From Neoceratodus forsteri (Eukaryota > Chordata > Ceratodontiformes > Ceratodontidae), in NCBI GenBank assembly GCA_016271365.2, contig JADMNL010000028.1, forward strand, positions 98,239,501-98,303,500: DNA of 64,000 bases, written 5' to 3'. Of this stretch, positions 45,011-53,875 are shown piece after piece (the stretch's first letter is position 1; each line of letters starts with the position of its first letter). The translations under genes were made by a program, and so were the position numbers. A model generated the notes under the pieces. It did not search any database. It was not told the origin of the DNA and saw only the letters and a program-made list of their open reading frames with translations.

Positions 45011-45061
45011 GTGAAAATACCAACACACACCTATGGCGTTAGGGTTTCCAACTATTACACC

Positions 45062-45395
45062 CCACCCTGTAGAGACTGACAGGCATCAGGGTGTGACTTG
45101 GGATCATCAGCTGTAATAAGCTTCCACCATTCCACCCCACACCCCACCCTGCAGCCACTGACAGGAATCGAGGTGTGCCTTGGAGTGTTCAGTGACAAAG
45201 TTTACCCCATTCTCCTATATTGCACCCACCTCTGCATATTTCCTCATGGAATGGGTAAGTATAACGTCAAGGACCCCAAAGCACACCACAACACTTGTCA
45301 GTGTCTACAGGGTAGGGTGAGGTAAATTGTTATGAGCGTTATAGCTGACAAACCAAAGGCACACCCCAACGCCTGTCAGTCTCTGCTGGGTGGTT
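45062..45395. repeat. Palindromic arrangement of a ~35-bp unit
   Basis: A unit with CCACCCTG(T/C)AG...CTGACAGG occurs twice in one direction (45062-45096, 45144-45178) and twice inverted (45282-45316, 45360-45393). The centre is near 45230. It abuts composite element A. Confidence 0.65.
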
Positions 45396-45539
45396 TGAGG
45401 TTGGTGTCAGTTCAATACTTCACTGCCACTCCTATTATGCATCTCTAACTCCTGCACTACCAATGCCAATGCCAGCTAGACAACATTCGGCTTTGACAAA
45501 TGCTTGTTTCTCTACCTCAGTATCACCGAGAGACCTAAC
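45396..45539. other. Short unassigned spacer
   Basis: Between the palindromic units and the CR1 fragment. Nothing supported. Confidence 0.4.
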
Positions 45540-45775
45540 TCTGATCTCTGGCACTATTCCTCCCCCATTTCTTTTCACTAAGATCCTCTTATGCCTATCC
45601 CATCCCATATATTCTTAAACCTCTTCACTGCCTTCACCCCCATCACCTTGGCTGGTAGGCTGTTCCACGTAATCCACTACCCTTTCTGTGAAGAAGTAGT
45701 TCTTACATCTCTCCTGAATCTAGCCCCTCCAGCTTCACAGCATGTCCCATTGTTCTTGAAATAAAAATAAAATGT
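45540..45775 (-). mobile_element. CR1 3' region fragment, antisense
   Basis: Matches the CR1 copy at 49958-50285 in order: CACTAAGATCCTCTTATGCC, AGGCTGTTCCACG, CCTTTCTGTGAAGAAGTA, and CCTCCAGCTTCA. It is the continuation expected for the tail at 42971-43029. Confidence 0.7.
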
Positions 45776-46036
45776 TTCTTTGTTCCCACATTTCAGAAAC
45801 AAGAGATGGTAGCCTAGAAAACAAACCTATTACTGGGAATTACATCCTAAATTGTTTAGAGAGAGACAATATGAGAATGTGCTTTTCATATGCAGATGTG
45901 CCAAACACATGAAAATTGTGACACTTGACATTTGCATTTTGAAAGGCACAATGCATTTCTGTTTTCTGCGTGCACAGTGAAACAATATTATTGTTGTACT
46001 GAGTGGGCAAGACTTCTATGTTTTTTCTCATCTCTG
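45776..46036. other. Unassigned sequence
   Basis: AT-rich; nothing recognisable. Confidence 0.4.
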
Positions 46037-48009
46037 TGTAACCCTTGGTGGCGCTATCCCAAGAGCTACTAACCCTGCCTACTTGGCTAGTAGCAGGTTA
46101 AGAGGCCTGGGCACTGAAATGGGTACACCCAGAGAACAGGGTTATCAGTACCAAGGCTAACCTGGGTACAGCCCTCTGGGGACACTCTAAACTCTCTTTC
46201 CCTTCTACTGGCCTAATAATACTAACAAATGCTTTCACACTAGCCCCTATTCAGCATACAAATCCCCACTGTTTGCACTTACCACCAGGGCTGGTTCCAC
46301 CAGTTCGACTCTAGAGACCCCTGTAAAACAAGGTTAGGCACAGTAAATAACAACAGTACAGTGCTTTTGGTACAAACGGTAGCCACAGTCAGATTAAATG
46401 CAAAAGATTTGATCTGATTTATTCAGGGAATTGAATAAGGAGGGGTGTAATCAGGTTGATTGATTCTAAAACTGATCTAGTCAGGCAGTTATGCATGCAC
46501 TTATAGTCCCTGCACAGTCACACACACGCTGGGTACCCAGTTGGAAGTAAGGTGGGCTAGCCTGGAATGTTGACGGGGTAGGCTGGCATTGCAGCTGGTT
46601 GGGGCCCTCTGATGAAAAGAAAAGGCGTGCACAACCACACACAATTTGCAATCAAAGCCTGAAGGCTCAGTTCATGAAAGGAAAACAAGAATGCAATCAG
46701 ATGACAGCACTTGAGATTTAGCTGTTGTTGCAGGAGCTACCCTGATTGTTACTCACGCTACCAATACAAGACACAGGCTAGATGAAATGGAGACTGCAGA
46801 TTAATGACTGGTTTGCCAGGAGGAAGCAGGACCCACACGAATCACGAAGTGTCATTACTGGTTGAGATGGTTGAGCAGGGGCTGATCCTGGGCAAGTCTC
46901 TTGTCGATGATGGTTTCTGTGCCTGAAGTAGCTAGCTGGGCCAGGTGTCAAGGCCCAGGCCGGTGGAACAGTTCAGATTTTGAGTCCGGTGGTGCTGGAT
47001 GCAGCTTCCAGTGAGCGTGTGCACATTTACAAAGTGGGAAACCAAATTGCACCCACTAACAGCACACAGCACATTTATAGTAAAGCAATCAGCATACCAC
47101 AATGTGGAAGGCAGTCCAGCCAAGAGTGTCAATGTCTCCGAGCAAAACCGGGAATTCTGTGGTAAATGGATGTCCTGACAGGCGGTCCCGTACAAGCAAA
47201 TCTCGGTCTTCTTCACATTCAAATCTGGTCACTCTTCTCTGGCTTTGTCACACTCACATCGGATACAGTCAGATTGCGAAGCCTTTCAAAGGATTCCCTT
47301 CAAGGGACTGCAGGCAGACAGGCCAAACTCAGCCTTCCACCAATCTCCCACGCGAACTATGCAGGGGCTGCTGCTCGAATCACTCGAGCTGTTTACTCTT
47401 CAAACTCTAACTCCAGACTGACTGACTGCAGCAGGCAGCTGGGAATTTCCTTCGGTCCAAAGGTTCTGACTGGCTGATCCATCAGTCTGTCAGCAAGGCC
47501 CCCTCCAGGTGCATTTAGACTCAAGTCTCAAAACTACATTTCCTACAGAAATTCAATCCCACAAGACCCTGGGCAGACTCCATTTTAGGGTCCCCAAAGG
47601 TACTGATTGGCCCATTCTAGCAGTCCAGGACCAAGATGGTGATGATAAACATAACTGTCCATGCTGCAAAGAAGGCAGGTTAGACAAACTACAATATCAT
47701 TACTATTACAATAGGTAATTAGCAAATAAGTACAACTTCTAACAGAGCTCCTCTGCATAAATAGTGATGGCAGAATGGAGCGATTATCTGGCAACCTGGG
47801 CGGGACTCGAGCATAGAAACACTCAGCCCCTCCCAGATTAAGTAAGCACCACGTTATTGGCAGCTCTTAAAGAGACAGAACACAGAGGCATTGGGCACTC
47901 TCATACAAACACTTTTAAACAGTTAAGACACAGGATACCAGCCTGGCAGTGGGCATTTAGGCACACCCAAGGAAGACTTTCAGGAACCCCCATTTGTAGT
48001 GGGGTTACA
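46037..48009 (-). repeat. Solo LTR of the Gypsy family, antisense
   Basis: Ends TGTAACCC (46037-46044) and GGGTTACA (48002-48009) are perfect inverted termini. Antisense reading matches the LTR at 1699-3307: start ACTACAAATGGGGGTTCC against ACTGCAACTGGGGTTCCC, then CTGTCTCTTTAAGAGCTG, then the AATAAATCAGA signal, then a 3' end reading GGGATAGCGCCA. It is 364 bp longer than the first LTR. No internal element sequence adjoins it on either side, so it is best read as a solo LTR. The 5-bp flanks (CTCTG and TTTGC) do not match. Confidence 0.75.
46418..46423 (-). promoter_or_regulatory. LTR polyadenylation signal
   Basis: AATAAA on the minus strand in the same context as 2960-2965. Confidence 0.5.
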
Positions 48010-48042
48010 TTTGCATCTTTATCTGTTCTTTCTCTTCAGTCC

Positions 48043-48107
<65 letters not shown>
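48043..48107 (+). repeat. (CA)n microsatellite
   Basis: About 32 uninterrupted CA units, 34 bp from the LTR end. Confidence 0.95.
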
Positions 48108-49417
48108 GTCTGAGTTCTAAAGGGATTAGAACCCTAGAACTATTTGCAAAGTTCCAGACCAGAACCAGCACCCAGAACATCAGTGGGTTCTCACAGCCCT
48201 AGTCCCTATGTGATAAATTCCTCTCCTCAGGGAACCACTTTAACTTCAACCCTTCTCTTTCTGCACTTAGAGGTGGGAAGCAACACACAGAATTTTTAAC
48301 TTAGTTTCCTGATCCTCACTCCATTGGTAACTCCAGGACTGCACTGCCAAGGAGTAGCCAGACCAAAGCACGAAGGTGCGGCCTTCATTTGGATTCAAAC
48401 ATTTTGACCCACTATGCCTTAAAGAGCCCCTGACACGATCAGAGCAGGCAGCTTATACATGTAGCTGCTTGTCTGTGGAGCATTTTCAGCCTGCAAGTAA
48501 TATTTTTGTTTCTGTGGTTTTAAAATATTACACTCGTAGAACCATCTGCCTCACCATCCTGGTACAAGATGAGCGACTGAGGAACACTGCTGCCCCCAGA
48601 AAAGCAGCATAATTATGATGCAAGGTCTGGGATGGGGCTACAGGCGATCTATGTATAATTTAATATAATCAGGGATGAAGCCACCTGAATGTACAAAGCA
48701 TATCATTGCTGGCATGTTTACATCTATTGTGCTCATGTGTATTAGAAACCATAAAGACTAAAAGAGGCGTGATTACCTGAAACACATAACCAAATTAATT
48801 TTGATCTCCGGATCTCACATATAAACTTGCATAGTTTGTTATTCAGTAAAGGATGTATGTGTTTAAAAACATTTGGCATTTGTAGTCTATGGTATGGTTT
48901 CTGGTCCTCAACTTTCTCCCTTGCAGCTGTTTACTTAACTTGGCTCTCATTTACTGCAATTACACTTCAGGGTATCAAGGCAATTAGTGATCGGGGGGCC
49001 CTATGCCTGCATGCATGGCCACCTTCCAACATTCCTTGACTTAGCATGAGTGAAGCACTGTTCTGCTAGTAGCCTTGCACAGCCATGTGTGATTCCAAGC
49101 CCTGCCAGTTGCCATGGTGCTACCAGCCATTGTACCAGTGGAAACAACTGCGGCCATACCAAGAAGTCCACGGCCTCAGGTCACCTAATCCATGCTGGAG
49201 GCGTATCTCCAACCTTGTCTGGCATCTTTCCTTCCTGCAGGAACCTCGCCTCCTTTTTGGATACTGGGTCATCTGCAGGGGCACTTCCTCAAGCACACCA
49301 TCCACCAGACTCTGCCTTGATGTCTTAGGGGAACCAGCGTGAGACCCATGGGACATTGGGTTGTTTCCCATGAGTAGAAATTCCCCAGGATTCCCACAAC
49401 CTCCTGCTGATCCCATT
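48108..49417. other. Unassigned sequence
   Basis: No recognisable coding motif or repeat. Overlapping open frames at 49.05-49.34 kb lack any domain. Confidence 0.4.
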
Positions 49418-49632
49418 AGTGGAAGGCAGTATAGCATAGTAATTAACAGCACTAAGCTGCAAACCTGGAGAACTGCTGGTTTGAATCCCACAGCCATCGC
49501 TTGCATACTGTGTGACCCTGAGCTGGTCACTTAACTTCCCTGTGCTCCCGGGACACCCTGAAAACAAGCCGTGGCTTATTGTGTCTATCCTGGCCAAAAA
49601 TTGTAAAATAGAAATAAATAAATAAAAATAAA
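49418..49632 (+). mobile_element. MIR/CORE-like tRNA SINE, full copy
   Basis: Head GGCAGTATAGCATAGTAATT (49427), box B-like GGTTTGAATCCCA (49479), core TGTGTGACCCTGAGCTGGTC and ACTTAACTTCC, 3' end TGTCTATCCTGGCC and an AAATAAATAAATA-type tail. It is the least diverged copy of this family in the window. Confidence 0.85.
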
Positions 49633-49957
49633 CTACAAGGACATACTTCCTGCCCACCACTGGTGAGGTAATGAAAAATACCCCCAGGTTCCCATTTCTG
49701 AGGACTTGTACCATGCTTCAGGCACTGCTCCTCCAGACTGCCTTTGATCGGTACTCTGTGGAAAGCTCCCTGGGTTGCTTGAGCTGCCGGCATGTGGCCT
49801 CCTCAGGAACTGCTACTCTGTGCCCTCTGCCTGCTCCTTCCAACTCTACTCCAGAGCCCCTAGACCCCAGGCACCATGAAAGAGCACCTTTTTCTCTTTT
49901 TACTGTAAGTTCTTCCACCAAGCTATCCTCTCAGGGTTGATGCCAGACAATTCTGAG
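49633..49957. other. Unassigned sequence
   Basis: Nothing recognisable. Confidence 0.4.
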
Positions 49958-50285
49958 TCCATAGAAACATAGAATTTGCCAGCAGATAAGGACCACTTGG
50001 CCCACCTAATCTGACTATTTTCCCTGCCTACCATATCACTGCAGATCCTACTTGATCTCCGGTCCATTATTCCTCCACCTCTTTCTTACCCTAAGATTCC
50101 TTGTGCCTTTCCCAATTCATTTTGAACCCCACCACTGTCTGTGCCCCCACCAACTCCATTGGAAGGCTGTTCCAGGAATCCACCACTCTTCCTGTGAAGT
50201 ACTTCTTCACATCTCTCAAGAATTTACCCCCTCCAGCTTCATATCATGTCCCTTGTCCAGGCACCTACTGCAAAACAACCTTCTC
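49958..50285 (-). mobile_element. CR1 3' fragment, antisense
   Basis: CATAGAAACATAGAATTTGC tail, then GGACCACTTGGCCCACCTAA, TTGGAAGGCTGTTCCAGG and CCTGTGAAGTACTTCTTCAC in the order of the copy at 33620. More diverged from it than the sense copy at 35.4 kb. Lies 125 bp before the satellite array. Confidence 0.8.
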
Positions 50286-50414
50286 CCCTACGGATAGGAG
50301 GATTATTTTTATGTGGCTAAAATGTTCCACTGTAGTTTCCCTTTTGTGTTGAGTACTGTATGCATTCTGTAACACATTATGAAGTATGATTTGTACAAAG
50401 ATGCTACATGAAAT

Positions 50415-50695
50415 CCATTGAGGTGGGTCCTCCCCTCTCTGACTCACTTATTCTGTTTCTCCTGCGCTGCAGGCTGGCCTTTTGTACTGGGCTCCTGCCT
50501 CTGTTGGTGGCTTTTCTGCCCACAAAGAAATCTGCCGCAGTCCCAACACAGCTCTGTTGAGGTTGCTCACTCCCCCTGTCACTTGCCGTCCGTGTCTGCG
50601 GTGCTGCAGGCAGGCCTTTGTATTGAGCTCCAGTTTGCGTTGTTGCCTTTTCTGCCCACAAAGGAATCCACAGCAGTCACGATAGAGCTCCATTG
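50415..50695 (+). repeat. 140-bp satellite, first two monomers
   Basis: Two units with GCTGCAGGCTGGCCTTTTGT (50471) and the TGCCCACAAAG...ATCTGC(C/A)GCAGTCC motif, identical in design to the main array. Separated from it by the 3.2 kb insert. Confidence 0.9.
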
Positions 50696-51163
50696 TTCTC
50701 AAAGGGACCTACAAAAACCTGATATTATGTTTTCAACCTCTAATTGCAGTTTTATTTTATTTTATTTTTTTTGTCTTGTGTTTTGGAATTTGGAATAAGA
50801 GCAGTATTTTAAAAACACTGCTTTGAGTTATTGCATCAGTTAGTTTGGCTGTCTGTTAGGGTTGTCTTTAATTCTTGTTGAAGAGAAGATAGGGTTTTGT
50901 GACACCCTACCCCTCTCGCCCACCTTCAGGCACTGCCTTGCTCAGACTGTTGCCATGAGCCCTAAAGCTGACATTCCATCTTCCTGGGCCCTTAGAGGTG
51001 TTCACACTCCATTCCTGGGTCGTCTTTGTTCCTGGCTGAGGCTATCCCCAGAAACTCAAGGGGAAGAAGCAAGCTATGGGGCTTGGGTACAGGGCCAGAG
51101 GCAGGTAACTGAGGAAGGCTGGGTCCTAAACAGCCACTGGCGCCTTTGGAAAAACTTTGTAAT

Positions 51164-51535
51164 ACATAATATTTAGACACAATTCAGCTTGTAGTTCATA
51201 CATCTTGTATAGATTTCTCTTCTTCATTATTTATTAGTGAATGAATGAATACCCACAAAAACTAGCTCTTTATCCCTTAGAGCTCATCTGCTACTACAGT
51301 TTATTCCCTATTTGAAATTAGGATGCTCTATTGTGACATCATAATCTGTTGCCATGGAATAACTGATGTCATAACACAGTCTTATGACATCAGGCTGGGA
51401 AGGAGCAATAGAAACTGGTAAACCCTCAAGGAACAACTCTGCTGTCTTCAAGCATATAACCTCAGCAGCAAATAATGGGATAAGAAATACAGAGCTAATG
51501 AGAAATATAAGCTGCTTTATGTCCAAATATTATGT
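51164..51535. mobile_element. 372-bp MITE, copy 1
   Basis: Terminal inverted repeats ACATAATATTTAGACACA and the inverse of ACATAATATTTGGACATA. The middle contains several GACATCA/TGATGTC words in both orientations around CTGTTGCCATGG. A second copy follows at 51839. Confidence 0.8.
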
Positions 51536-51541
51536 TTTTAG

Positions 51542-51832
51542 AAGTTCCTTTTGAGGCATCACTGGCTGTTTAAGCACCGCCGAGCTAGTGTGGAGGAGTG
51601 GATGAATATCAAATGGCAGGGGTGGCCATTTTCATGTTTTGCCTAATATCCGACCTCAAGGGCATTGGTTCTGATATCACCAGACCTCACCAAGTGTTAA
51701 ATGTTCCAGCATCTCTCCTCCCAACTCAACTGATTTTCACCGCTGTCTGCTGCCTAGTCATAAATCATTTATATGAGAAGTTGGACTCACATCTACAGTA
51801 TTAAAGAGCTTCTGATGCCTCAAAGAAAACTT
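51542..51832. mobile_element. 291-bp element between the two MITEs
   Basis: Ends are inverted over about 32 bp: AAGTTCCTTTTGAGGCATCA at 51542 and its near complement ending 51832 (TGATGCCTCAAAG). It lies 6 bp from each flanking MITE copy. Confidence 0.65.
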
Positions 51833-51838
51833 AGAAAA

Positions 51839-52209
51839 ACATAATATTTAGGTACAGTCAGCTTGCATTCCATATAGATTCTATAGATTTCTCCTCCCAG
51901 TATTTATTACTGACCGAATTTGTATGAATACATGATCTTTATACCTCAGAGTTCATCTGCCTCTATAGCTTACTTACTACATCAAGTCATAATCCTCTGT
52001 TGTGACATAACAATCTGTTGCCATGGGAGTAGCTATGATGTCACAAGCAGTGCATTCTGACCTCAGGTAGGGAGATGGCAGCAGGAATAGATAAACTCTT
52101 CAGGAACAAATATCCTGTTTTATACAAATTACATCAGTAATAAATAATGGGAGGAGGAGAATACAGAATTAATGGAAATACAAGCTGAACTGTGTCTAAA
52201 TATTAGGTT
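51839..52209. mobile_element. 371-bp MITE, copy 2
   Basis: Same direction and design as 51164-51535: terminal ACATAATATTTAGG, shared CTGTTGCCATGG centre, shared AATAATGGGA and ending AATATTAGGT. Somewhat diverged from copy 1. Confidence 0.8.
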
Positions 52210-52286
52210 TTATTAAAGTTCTGAAGGTGTATGCTGCTCTTCAACATTTTTCCCCAACAGGAATGCATCAGTATTAAGCAATAAGA

Positions 52287-52416
52287 GCATGACCAAAGGG
52301 TTATGTTAATGGTCTGTTAATCACCTTCTACGGGTGTACTGTGGCGCGAGGTGTGGCCGAGGTGCCACATGCCTCAGAGGGTGATTAACAGACCAATAAC
52401 ATAACCCTGGTCATGC
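52287..52416. mobile_element. Fold-back MITE, 38-bp arms
   Basis: Arms 52287-52325 and 52380-52416 are inverted with one short indel and about two mismatches (GGTTATGTTAATGGTCTG). The loop of about 54 bp is GC-rich and contains GTGGCGCGAGGTGTGGCCG. Confidence 0.75.
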
Positions 52417-53875
52417 CTGCCTATTTATTATAATAAAAAATATTTTTAAACAGTGTTAAACCTTGTTCCGCATGTGACTAAGCTCTACATGTATGTTAAT
52501 AAAAGATTAACATAAGGCTGTTAGAATGTTTGCAGCCAATCAGAAAGTGCCATTTCTCAGACCCTTTTTATAATAGGAAACAGCATCAGCCGGTTTCTTC
52601 TGCATTCAAGACAAAAACAAGACCTTCCTGTCCTCAGCAGGCTACATTATACACAGAACATCATGTTCCTTGACATTAATAGACTTGTTCTGAGTCACCC
52701 AGCACCAAACAAACCTACAGTGAAGCCAAGTGAGGTTAATACCAGCAGAATGAAATGTGAAGCCCTCTCCAGCAATCAAAAGAAAGGCAGTCTTAATCTT
52801 TTCTAAATATTGTTTTCATCATCATCATCATGGCTTATCCACATGGCCCTTGAAAGTGCAGATGAACACGACTGGTTCTCAAAAGTGACCTACAAGAACC
52901 TGAATGATTCAGAAATTCAGAACAAAAAAAAAAATCTAATTAAAAATAATTTGAGAGTTCTAAATACACATTAATAATTTCCCTCATGGCAGCCTGTGCT
53001 CCCACTGTGCAGATAGAAGGCTCCAGTGAATTTCCTGTACTGGTTGTTCTTTTGGTTATTCATGTCTATAAAATGGACAGTGGAAATACTGCATCCTGAT
53101 TGGTCAGAGTCCATGAACTAGGACAGCACAATCCACGGGTAAAATAAGTGCTGGCAATCAGAGCACAATATGAACAATATCGGTGCCCTTTTTTAAAAAT
53201 TCCTGATTACCGTTGCAAACAAAGCTGCCACCTTTACTCACTAAAAAAAAAAATCATCTAGGCCCTAAAAATAAAATTCCTCAAAATATAAAAAAAACAA
53301 ACTGATAAAATGTTCTTTTCCTTTATTTTCTGCTCCTTACACACATACACTAATTTGAAAACTGAAGTGCTACCGCAGTTTTATATTTTTGGTGTTTTTC
53401 TGATGATGGTACCCTCCCCCATTCTTACCTGCCTACCAGGGAACTGAGCTACCTGCCCTGTCACAGATAAGATTGAATTGCTTGCTTTACTGAGGCCTTC
53501 GGTTGTCTGTGTTTGTGTGGGAGAGGTATATTACATAATGTTTCTTATAAGGGTATCCACTCTATTGTAAAACAGGGTTTACTGTGTTGTACTGCAGACT
53601 TTTTTTTATATGAACTTTTATTTAAGATTGTTTTAAATACAAACTGGAGAAACTTCAAGAAACAAATATGAACAATCAACAGAGAGCGTCACGAACATCA
53701 AGTGTAACACAGCACACCAGAAGCTGAGGTAACAGAACATTGTATTAAAGTAATAGGTCCTAAAAATAAGATACAGTCCGAAACCAACAGGAGTGGCACT
53801 ACCTCAGGATATGCAGCGAATGTGGTCTAGCTAAATGTAACAAGCATTTGTCAATGCGAATGTTGATTACATTGG
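52417..53875. other. Remainder of the insert, unassigned
   Basis: Contains a CATCATCATCAT run (52818-52830), the repeat of the insert start near 52875, an A-rich stretch (52923-52934), the dispersed-repeat relative at 53068-53115 and a TTTTATTTAAG-rich stretch (53600-53630) that may be an antisense LINE 3' end. Confidence 0.35.

Larger units (their letters stand above)
43030..45050 (-). mobile_element. Composite repeat element, copy A
   Basis: Antisense copy of the element at 60180-62190. In minus-strand order: about 3.5 units of a ~290-bp repeat (45010-43990), a unique tail (43990-43815) ending in a GAGGTAAGT donor-like site, a G-rich stretch, a T/A stretch, then six ~50-bp repeats (43640-43325) and a 3' piece with TTTGATTGCAGTGG (43215). 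The order and sequence are the same in copy B, so this is a dispersed unit rather than chance satellite. No coding domain is recognisable; the 137-codon frame 43505-43092 is mostly minisatellite translation. It lies between two parts of one older CR1 fragment. Confidence 0.7.
50696..53875. mobile_element. 3.2 kb insert inside the satellite array
   Basis: The monomer is broken after CTCCATTG (50695) and resumes at TCCATTGAGCTCGC (53876), so TCCATTG is duplicated at both ends (50689-50695 and 53876-53882). The insert is composite: it contains two 372-bp MITEs, another inverted-ended unit between them, a fold-back element, and near 52875 a second copy of its own first ~28 bp (TTCTCAAA.GTGACCTACAA). 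No terminal inverted repeat is visible at the outer ends. Confidence 0.6.

Noticed and set aside
46032..48014. Target-site duplication of the antisense LTR
   Set aside because: The adjoining 5-bp flanks CTCTG and TTTGC differ, so no duplication is claimed.
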